From the NCBI RefSeq assembly GCF_001629735.1, contig NZ_CP015224.1:3658001-3722000 (forward strand): DNA of 64,000 nt, in the 5' to 3' direction. A model generated the notes under the pieces. It was not told where the DNA came from. It made no database searches and saw only the letters and a program-made list of their open reading frames with translations. Origin of the DNA: Lysinibacillus sphaericus. GTDB taxonomy: Bacteria > Bacillota > Bacilli > Bacillales_A > Planococcaceae. Position 1 is the stretch's first letter. The number at the start of each line of letters is the position of its first letter. Shown one piece after another: positions 58,503 through 64,000 of the stretch. The position numbers were made by a program, and so were the translations under genes.

Positions 58503-59531
58503 TCATAATAAGAAAATAACAAGTATATAGCCTAATATAGATAGACAAACTGAGCCAATTAAACCAGCAACAAATGCCTTTACTCCAAGCTCCTTAAAGG
58601 TTTTAATCTCAACATTTAATCCAAGACCAGCCATCGCCATAGCAATTAAGATATAGGCAATATTTACAAGGGCTTGCGCCACATTAGCTGGTATAATACC
58701 TAATGAATTAATTGCACTCATTGCTAAGAATCCTAATATAAACCAAGGTATGATTGACAATGAAAATGTTTTTTTCTCTTCTCCTTTAGCCGTTCTTCGA
58801 TAGAAAATGCCGATTATAATGGCAACTGGAACTAGCAGTGCGACACGAGTTAACTTTACAATGACCGCTATATCAATAGCTTCATTTCCACCAGCAGATG
58901 CCGCAGCAATAACATGAGCTATTTCATGTAAGGTACCACCCGCGAAAATGCCATACTCTGTTGGCGTTAAGTTCATAACAGAATAAAGTACTGTATAAAC
59001 AAGTGTAAATACGGTTCCCAATAGCGCAACAATGGCTGCCCCCACAGCAGTTTCTTTTTCATTTGCTTTAATTTGAGGTGCGATTGCCACGACAGCTGCA
59101 GCTCCACAAATGGCAGTGCCGCAAGCCGTTAGTATCCCTAGCTTTTGATCTACGTGAAATATTTTTGTTAGACCATACACTACGATTAATGCAAATAATA
59201 AATTAATGACTGCAATGAAAAAAACATTTGCTCCAGCGTGATAAATATCAGCTAAATTTAAACGCATCCCCAATAAAATAATGCCGAATCGTAATAGCTT
59301 CTTACTGGAAAATGCAATTCCCACTTGCCAGGAATCCTGTACTTTAAATGCTGCTCGCCAAGCCATCCCTAATATAATAGCAATGACCAATTGTCCTAAT
59401 ATTGAAAAGAAAGGAAAAGTAGCAATATATTTAGCAACTAAGGCAAGAAGGAGTGTTAGTAATATTCCCTTCAGAAAGTTTGATTGAAGTGCGTATTTCC
59501 CTTTGTTCTGTCCATTAACCATGATGTTCAC
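58503..59531 (-). CDS. YeiH-family putative sulfate exporter
   Basis: The 342-residue protein has about ten membrane helices and the family features LGMRLNLADIYHAGANVFFI, LTACGTAICGAAAVVAIAPQ and GGTLHEIAHVIAAASAGG. The E. coli member YeiH is annotated as a putative sulfate exporter, without firm proof. The start is GTG 59531 with AAGGAG six bases upstream; ATG three codons later (59522) is possible. It is divergent from a LysR gene, the same pairing as yeiE/yeiH, so that gene is its likely regulator. Confidence 0.87.
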   Translation of the reverse strand: MNIMVNGQNKGKYALQSNFLKGILLTLLLALVAKYIATFPFFSILGQLVIAIILGMAWRAAFKVQDSWQVGIAFSSKKLLRFGIILLGMRLNLADIYHAGANVFFIAVINLLFALIVVYGLTKIFHVDQKLGILTACGTAICGAAAVVAIAPQIKANEKETAVGAAIVALLGTVFTLVYTVLYSVMNLTPTEYGIFAGGTLHEIAHVIAAASAGGNEAIDIAVIVKLTRVALLVPVAIIIGIFYRRTAKGEEKKTFSLSIIPWFILGFLAMSAINSLGIIPANVAQALVNIAYILIAMAMAGLGLNVEIKTFKELGVKAFVAGLIGSVCLSILGYILVIFLL

Positions 59532-59635
59532 TTCTTTCTCCTTTGTTGAGTACTACTTTATTAAAAAGTACACTATTAGTAAAATACATATATATAATTG
59601 TTACTATTAAAATTTCTAATTATAGAGGTGTAAAT
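59532..59635. promoter_or_regulatory. Divergent control region of yeiH and lysR
   Basis: The 104-base AT-rich gap contains an inverted repeat TAGTAA...TTACTA about 20 bases apart (near 59576-59608), the sort of imperfect dyad bound by LysR proteins, and the ribosome binding site of each gene at its edges. I cannot place the promoters with confidence. Confidence 0.4.
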
Positions 59636-60517
59636 ATGCAATATGAGGCTTTAAAAACGTTCATCACACTGGTAGAGGTCAATAATTTTACAAAAGCATC
59701 AGCAATACTTCATATTTCACAGCCAAGTGTCAGCTTACACATTAAAAACCTTGAGCAGGAATTACAAACTACTTTATTTATTCGATCGCCAAAATCTGTA
59801 CAAATTACACCAACTGGTGAAATTCTCTATAAACGGGCTAAGCAGATTATGGCGATAACTGAGGCTGCTAAGGAAGACATTGCAGCCTATCATCAAGAAG
59901 TACAAGGGACACTCGTCATAGGTGCCAGTTTTACTATAGGAGAATACATACTGCCTCCTATTATCGCTAGCTTGCAACAACGCTTCCCACAACTTGAGCT
60001 TCAAATTATTATTGGTAATACGAAAGAAATCATTCAATATACAAAATTATTGCAAGTTGATATTGGCCTGATAGAAGGACAGGCTCATGACAATGAACTT
60101 TTAATAAAGCCATTTATGCAGGATGAGTTATTTATTGTCAGTGCTAGCAATCATCCTCTAACAAAGCAACAGCCCATTACTGCAGACAATCTTCAACAGC
60201 AAAGCTGGGTTGCGCGTGAGGAAGGCTCTGGCACGCGTTATTATTTAGATCATTTATTTAGAGCCAATGGTTTACAGATTCAATCATTGTTAACTATTAG
60301 TAGTAATCAGGGAGTTAAAGAAAGCGTTATGCAAGGACTTGGGCTTTCCTTACTGTCTGCGTGTGTCATTGAGCGTGAGTTAAAAAATGGCGATATGTCG
60401 ATTCTGACCCTTGAAGAACAGCATTTTATGCGGACATTTTCTTATCTTTGTTCGCCAACTATGAAAAATAAGCGGAATGTTGATATATTAATTGAGGTAT
60501 TATCAAAAAAAGCTTAG
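59636..60517 (+). CDS. LysR-family transcriptional regulator (CysL/YeiE-like)
   Basis: The 293-residue protein has the N-terminal winged helix MQYEALKTFITLVEVNNFTK followed by SQPSVSLHIKNLEQEL, and a C-terminal effector-binding domain. ATG 59636 has GAGGTG upstream; the frame extends 31 codons above it but without a site. It is divergent from the YeiH-type exporter and resembles CysL/YeiE regulators, which respond to sulfur-related signals; the effector here is inferred from that context. Its stop codon lies inside the shared terminator. Confidence 0.88.
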   Translation: MQYEALKTFITLVEVNNFTKASAILHISQPSVSLHIKNLEQELQTTLFIRSPKSVQITPTGEILYKRAKQIMAITEAAKEDIAAYHQEVQGTLVIGASFTIGEYILPPIIASLQQRFPQLELQIIIGNTKEIIQYTKLLQVDIGLIEGQAHDNELLIKPFMQDELFIVSASNHPLTKQQPITADNLQQQSWVAREEGSGTRYYLDHLFRANGLQIQSLLTISSNQGVKESVMQGLGLSLLSACVIERELKNGDMSILTLEEQHFMRTFSYLCSPTMKNKRNVDILIEVLSKKA

Positions 60518-60545
60518 TGACGCTTCCCGTCGCTAAGCTTTTTTG
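60505..60545. terminator. Bidirectional terminator formed by the ends of two LysR genes
   Basis: AAAAAAGCTTAGTGACG pairs with CGTCGCTAAGCTTTTTT (one mismatch) around CTTCC. Both arms contain the last codons and stop (AAA GCT TAG) of the converging genes, so each protein ends in Lys-Lys-Ala encoded by the terminator. Confidence 0.93.
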
Positions 60546-61450
60546 ATGCTTCTTCTAGTATTAAAACGTTTATGTTCAATGATTTCGACAAATTTGGTCG
60601 CCGCTCTAGAAAGGGGTACTGTCTTTAAAAAGCACATCCCTATACTCCTGGGTGGAATATTTCCATTTAAAGATAATTCGTATAGAAGTCCTCTGTGTAG
60701 ATAATCCTTCGAAAACTCCTTTGTAACACATGCGATTCCTAAATTACTACGGGCAAATTCTAATACAAGATCATGTGAACCTAACTCAAACTCAGGTTCA
60801 ATATGGACCCCTCGTGATAATAAAAAATCCTCTACATATTTTCGTGAATTCGATTTTTTCTCTAGGAAAATAAGCGGGAATTTTAACAGATCCTCATAGC
60901 TTAAACTTTTAGAAGCCAGTGTCTTATATTTCTCGCCACAGACAAAAATATCTTGAATATCCGTACATACCGTTAACTGTAATGTCGAGTCCTCTATGGG
61001 AAAATTACAAAAACCAATGTCCACCTCACCCGATTTAATAAAATTGCAAATTTCGGTGGTAGTACCATTTAACATTTCCAACTTAATATTCGGGTACATC
61101 GTATGGAATGCTTCTAAATAAGGCATAAGGAAAAAACGTGAAATCGTATCTCCTACGCCAATCTTTAGTTGCCCGGTTGTTAAATTTTTAAATTCTAATA
61201 ACTTTTCTTCACCCGCATCTAAAAGTCCTAAAGCCGAATTCGTATATTCAAATAGCAGACTGCCCTCTGTTGTCAAAGTTACACCCTTAGGCGTTCGATT
61301 AAAAAGACGTGTACCCAGCTCTTTTTCCAGTTGCATCATAGCTTGGCTAACAGCAGGCTGAGTCATATATAAAACCTTGGCTGCTCTTGAAAAGCTATTA
61401 TTTTTAGCTACAACACTAAAAACACGGTATAAATCTAATTTCCCTATCAT
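60533..61450 (-). CDS. LysR-family transcriptional regulator
   Basis: The 305-residue protein has the DNA-binding helix MIGKLDLYRVFSVVAKNNSF and YMTQPAVSQAMMQLEKEL, then an effector domain containing LKIGVGDTISRFFLMPYL. AGGGG lies seven bases before ATG 61450. It is divergent from the CofE-like gene across 113 bases that hold an 8-base inverted repeat, so it probably controls that gene. The effector is unknown. Confidence 0.9.
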   Translation of the reverse strand: MIGKLDLYRVFSVVAKNNSFSRAAKVLYMTQPAVSQAMMQLEKELGTRLFNRTPKGVTLTTEGSLLFEYTNSALGLLDAGEEKLLEFKNLTTGQLKIGVGDTISRFFLMPYLEAFHTMYPNIKLEMLNGTTTEICNFIKSGEVDIGFCNFPIEDSTLQLTVCTDIQDIFVCGEKYKTLASKSLSYEDLLKFPLIFLEKKSNSRKYVEDFLLSRGVHIEPEFELGSHDLVLEFARSNLGIACVTKEFSKDYLHRGLLYELSLNGNIPPRSIGMCFLKTVPLSRAATKFVEIIEHKRFNTRRSIKKA

Positions 61451-61485
61451 ATAAGCACCCCTTATAGCTAGTATATGAACTATTA

Positions 61486-61522
61486 ATTTTACTTATATCA
61501 TGAGTGAGGCGTATAGTAAAAT
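61486..61522 (+). promoter_or_regulatory. LysR-type operator before the CofE-like gene
   Basis: Perfect arms ATTTTACT (61486-61493) and AGTAAAAT (61515-61522) flank 21 bases; TATAGT (61512-61517) could be the -10 with no good -35, as expected for an activator-dependent promoter. Confidence 0.5.
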
Positions 61523-61563
61523 CATATGGATTTTACATCAAAGTTAAATGAGGAGAGATTAAG

Positions 61564-62754
61564 TTGGAACGTGTAATCGGTACAGTTGTAAGAGGTCTTC
61601 GTGGTCCTATTATTAACGAAGGCGATCATATTGAACAAATTGTTGTAGATACGGTGTTAAATGCTGCGAAAATAGAGGGTTACACTATTGAAGATCGAGA
61701 TATTGTGACCGTAACTGAGTCAGTAGTAGCACGTGCACAAGGGAACTACGCAACAATTGATGATATCGCTGTGGACGTAGCAGCGAAATTCGGCAATGAT
61801 ACTGTAGGAGTTATTTTCCCTATTTTAAGTCGAAATCGTTTTGCTAACTGCTTACGAGGTATTGCTAAAGGCGTTAAAAAGGTTGTCTTAATGCTTAGCT
61901 ACCCATCTGATGAAGTTGGCAATCATCTTGTCGATATCGATGAGTTAGATGTAAAAGGCATTAATCCTTGGACAGATACATTAAATGAAGTGGAATTCCG
62001 TGAGCATTTCGGCTTTAAAAAGCACACATTTACTGGTGTAGATTATATTGAATACTATAAAGAGTTAATTGAAGCAGAAGGGGCTACATGTGAGGTCATC
62101 TTCTCCAATAATCCAAAAACCATTTTAGACTATACAAAGAGTGTCCTAACATGTGATATTCACTCACGTTTCCGCACAAAGCGCATTTTAACAGCAAACG
62201 GTGCTGAAAAAGTTTATAGCCTTGATAATATTTTAGCTGAATCCATCAATGGTTCTGGTTTCAATGCTGAATATGGTCTACTTGGCTCTAACAAGGCTAC
62301 AGAAGATAGTATTAAGTTGTTCCCACATACTTGCCAGCCGATTGTTGACGGTATCCAAGCTAAAATCAAAGAAGCTACAGGAAAAACTGTAGAAGTTATG
62401 ATTTACGGAGATGGTGCATTCAAAGATCCTGTGGGTAAGATTTGGGAGTTAGCAGATCCTGTTGTTTCTCCAGCCTTCACAGCCGGATTAAACGGAACTC
62501 CTAACGAGGTTAAATTAAAATATTTAGCAGACAATGACTTTGCTGATCTTCGAGGAGAAGAGTTAAAAGCTGCTATTTCTGAATATATTCAAAATAAAGA
62601 TGAAGATTTAACAGGTCAAATGGCTGCACAAGGAACAACACCTCGCCGCTTAACTGACCTTATCGGCTCCCTATCTGATTTAACATCAGGTTCAGGAGAC
62701 AAAGGAACGCCTATGATTTACATTCAAGGCTATTTCGATAATTACACTAAATAA
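61564..62754 (+). CDS. CofE-like (F420-0:gamma-glutamyl ligase family) protein
   Basis: The 396-residue protein belongs to the CofE/F420-ligase family: it opens MERVIGTVVRGLRGPIINEG, with DHIEQIVVDTVLNAAKIEG, VTESVVARAQGNYATIDDIA and MIYGDGAFKDPVGKIWELAD. CofE joins glutamate to coenzyme F420-0 in archaea and actinobacteria. Bacilli are not generally known to make F420, so the true substrate here is unknown; members in Firmicutes are longer than archaeal CofE (about 250). The start is TTG with AGGAGA seven bases upstream. It stands alone, divergent from a LysR gene, followed by a strong terminator. Confidence 0.8.
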   Translation: MERVIGTVVRGLRGPIINEGDHIEQIVVDTVLNAAKIEGYTIEDRDIVTVTESVVARAQGNYATIDDIAVDVAAKFGNDTVGVIFPILSRNRFANCLRGIAKGVKKVVLMLSYPSDEVGNHLVDIDELDVKGINPWTDTLNEVEFREHFGFKKHTFTGVDYIEYYKELIEAEGATCEVIFSNNPKTILDYTKSVLTCDIHSRFRTKRILTANGAEKVYSLDNILAESINGSGFNAEYGLLGSNKATEDSIKLFPHTCQPIVDGIQAKIKEATGKTVEVMIYGDGAFKDPVGKIWELADPVVSPAFTAGLNGTPNEVKLKYLADNDFADLRGEELKAAISEYIQNKDEDLTGQMAAQGTTPRRLTDLIGSLSDLTSGSGDKGTPMIYIQGYFDNYTK

Positions 62755-62756
62755 TA

Positions 62757-62796
62757 CAAAAGAACTCTCGTACTAGTGACGAGAGTTCTTTTTTGG
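62757..62796 (+). terminator. Terminator after the CofE-like gene
   Basis: AAGAACTCTCGT pairs with ACGAGAGTTCTT around a 6-base loop, followed by TTTT on the plus strand. Confidence 0.92.
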
Positions 62797-62798
62797 AT

Positions 62799-62864
62799 GG
62801 AGGATGACAGGGATCGAACCTGTAATCCCTAGATGAAAGGGATATGCAGCCTAGCAACTTCCTC
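62799..62864 (-). pseudogene. Degenerate tRNA-like sequence
   Basis: On the minus strand a 66-base stretch shows an intact T-arm (ACAGG-TTCGATC-CCTGT), an anticodon-like arm (TCCCT-TTCATCT-AGGGA, which would give anticodon CAT) and an acceptor pair GAGGAAG/CATCCTC with one mismatch. The variable region is only two bases and the D-arm region only 15, with no proper D-stem, and position 37 is C. It is therefore a damaged tRNA copy or a tRNA-derived insertion scar. Nothing else is seen in the gap up to 62941. Confidence 0.55.
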
Positions 62865-62941
62865 ATAATATACTATGGTTGATTGATTCTATGAAGTATT
62901 ACATTTTTCTCAGTCCTTTTCATAAATGAATGAAATTACTT

Positions 62942-63577
62942 TTATTTTAAACGGTTAGGTATTACTTTTTCTTGTAGCCAGTGTTCACTTGTTTGAACAT
63001 GGTGAGGTCTCACAAATTTGCCCAAATTATACTGAAAATCATCATAATGAAAGGATTCGGCATTTCGAATGACATACCCCTCTTGTTCACCATCAAACAT
63101 TGATTTCCCAGTAAACATTCGTTTTATTTTATTCTCGTCGAAAATCCCTCTGTATAAAACAGGCACCGTTTCAACACCTAATTTTTCCGCAAAGGCAACC
63201 GTCTCATCCCAACTTAAACAAATATTATCTTCATTCCAAATACTAAATAAATAAAAATAACTTGTTAGTGCCTGATAATATATAGAATGCTTAGCATACA
63301 TATTTTCTCCACATAGTCGCCAACTATCTGGGATCTGATAAGAAAAACTAGCATGGAATGTTTTAACCCAATGTCTAGAAGGATGGTTAGCTGAATGGAT
63401 GCTTCTAGCATGCATATAGTCCTTGTACAGCGTTGTTCCTTCTCCATCTAGCTTTTCAGTGACAACAACCTCTTTCCCAATAAAATGATTCACATTTTTA
63501 GCAACCTTGTCATCATGGGTATAGCCTCTGCTCCATGGTAAATGAAAGCTTCTTGGGTATTTCATTAATTTCGTCAT
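62942..63577 (-). CDS. RNA ligase family protein
   Basis: The 211-residue protein has the nucleotidyltransferase motifs of ATP-dependent RNA ligases in order: motif I EKLDGEGT with the adenylated lysine K42, RSIHS-type motif Ia, motif III LCGENMYAKHSI, motif IV EGYVIRN and motif V KFVR. It is short, with no C-terminal accessory domain, as in small Rnl2-like ligases. It should seal RNA with 3'-OH and 5'-phosphate ends. AAAGGAG lies seven bases before the ATG. It follows an HD-domain protein gene by 23 bases, probably as one operon for RNA repair; the natural substrate is unknown. Confidence 0.85.
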   Translation of the reverse strand: MTKLMKYPRSFHLPWSRGYTHDDKVAKNVNHFIGKEVVVTEKLDGEGTTLYKDYMHARSIHSANHPSRHWVKTFHASFSYQIPDSWRLCGENMYAKHSIYYQALTSYFYLFSIWNEDNICLSWDETVAFAEKLGVETVPVLYRGIFDENKIKRMFTGKSMFDGEQEGYVIRNAESFHYDDFQYNLGKFVRPHHVQTSEHWLQEKVIPNRLK

Positions 63578-63600
63578 ATTTACACTCCTTTCTCTATTGT

Positions 63601-64000
63601 TTATTTCGCAAACTGGTCAGCCTCACGGAAAAAGTAAAGCCTTGTTAATAAATCCCCATCTAATAAATGATATATTTCACTTCCCCCTCTATCGCCACCA
63701 TACTGGATTAGCATATGAAATTGAACTAAATAGACGACCTTTAATACAAAATCCACTTCAAAGCCCAATTCTAATAAAAAATGACAAACGATTTGTGCTG
63801 ATACGTTTTCATGACCATAATAGCCATACCGTTGTTGCAGCGGCTTATATTTTTTACAAAATGGTTTACCAACATCATGGAATAATGCTGCTATTTGTAA
63901 TGCCAGCTTATCACTTTCCGAATAGTATTCATTGATATAGGAAAAGACAAAATAAGTATGCTGACATAATAGAAATTGGTGATGTGGATTTTCTTGATTG
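63601..64000 (-). CDS. HD-domain phosphohydrolase (partial, N-terminus beyond window)
   Basis: The minus strand carries an open frame that enters from the right edge and stops at 63601-63603. The visible 132 residues include ALQIAALFHDVGKPFCKKYK and RYGYYGHENVSAQIVCHFLL, the HD metal-binding motif (H, HD) followed by the second histidine of HD-superfamily phosphohydrolases such as 2',3'-cyclic phosphatases and tRNA-processing enzymes. The N-terminal part, perhaps a P-loop kinase, is outside the window. It lies directly upstream of the RNA ligase gene, which suggests that it heals RNA ends that the ligase then seals. Confidence 0.8.
   Translation of the reverse strand, partial: NQENPHHQFLLCQHTYFVFSYINEYYSESDKLALQIAALFHDVGKPFCKKYKPLQQRYGYYGHENVSAQIVCHFLLELGFEVDFVLKVVYLVQFHMLIQYGGDRGGSEIYHLLDGDLLTRLYFFREADQFAK

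Noticed and set aside
62799..62864. Functional tRNA gene with anticodon CAT
   Set aside because: D-stem is absent, the variable region has two bases, and acceptor pairing is imperfect, so an intact tRNA cannot be supported.

Overview
The window comes from the chromosome of a low-GC, Gram-positive, Bacillus-like bacterium. The best guess is Lysinibacillus or a close relative in the Planococcaceae. The guess rests on the sigA-type promoters, the strong AGGAGG ribosome binding sites, the frequent TTG and GTG starts, and the conserved block ctsR-mcsA-mcsB-clpC-radA ... ispD-ispF-gltX-cysE-cysS-mrnC-rlmB-rae1-sigH-rpmG-secE-nusG-rplKA-rplJL-rpoBC-rplGB-rpsL-rpsG-fusA-tuf-rpsJ-rplC, all on the minus strand. 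No database search was possible, so species and family names rest on recognition of the protein sequences.

Layout (minus-strand genes are transcribed from high to low coordinates). At 1-930 lie the first two genes of the S10 ribosomal operon. At 1273-7276 a non-ribosomal island separates tuf from rpsJ. It holds a Na+/H+-antiporter-family permease and a complete BceRS/BceAB-type peptide-sensing and detoxification module. At 7377-12244 is the str operon (tuf, fusA, rpsG, rpsL, an L7Ae-like protein). At 12383-24653 are rpoC, rpoB, an RsmC-like methyltransferase, L7/L12, L10, L1, L11, NusG, SecE and L33. At 24730-33807 are sigH, rae1, rlmB, mrnC, cysS, cysE (behind a cysteine T-box), gltX, ispF, ispD and a PIN/TRAM membrane protein. 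At 34024-40058 are radA, clpC, mcsB, mcsA and ctsR behind a CtsR operator. disA, expected between radA and the PIN/TRAM gene, is not there.

From about 40.3 kb the content becomes accessory and mixed in strand: a DUF4870 protein, a methyltransferase, CorA, a HemAT-like aerotaxis transducer, a thioesterase, two aldehyde dehydrogenases (one paired with DUF779), a DUF4003-like protein, an RluF-type pseudouridine synthase, a cupin, a five-gene branched-chain amino acid ABC transporter with CodY-like sites, a second methyltransferase, a truncated response regulator, a Fur-controlled IsdG-type heme monooxygenase, a YeiH-type exporter with a divergent LysR gene, and a CofE-like ligase with its own divergent LysR gene. 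The right edge holds a degenerate tRNA-like sequence and the end of an operon pairing an HD-domain phosphohydrolase with an RNA ligase, probably an RNA-repair system.

Most housekeeping clusters are broken up by visible regulatory RNA structures: terminators inside rpoB-rpoC, upstream of rpoB, between rplL and the methyltransferase, and between livK and livH; an L10 leader; a T-box; and a near-consensus rplJ promoter embedded in a perfect 16-bp palindrome. The best candidates for something new are the RNA ligase/HD pair, the CofE-like locus, the palindromic rplJ promoter, and the Pro-to-Ala change at the streptomycin-site proline of ribosomal protein S12. I saw no CRISPR array, insertion sequence, rRNA gene or prophage.
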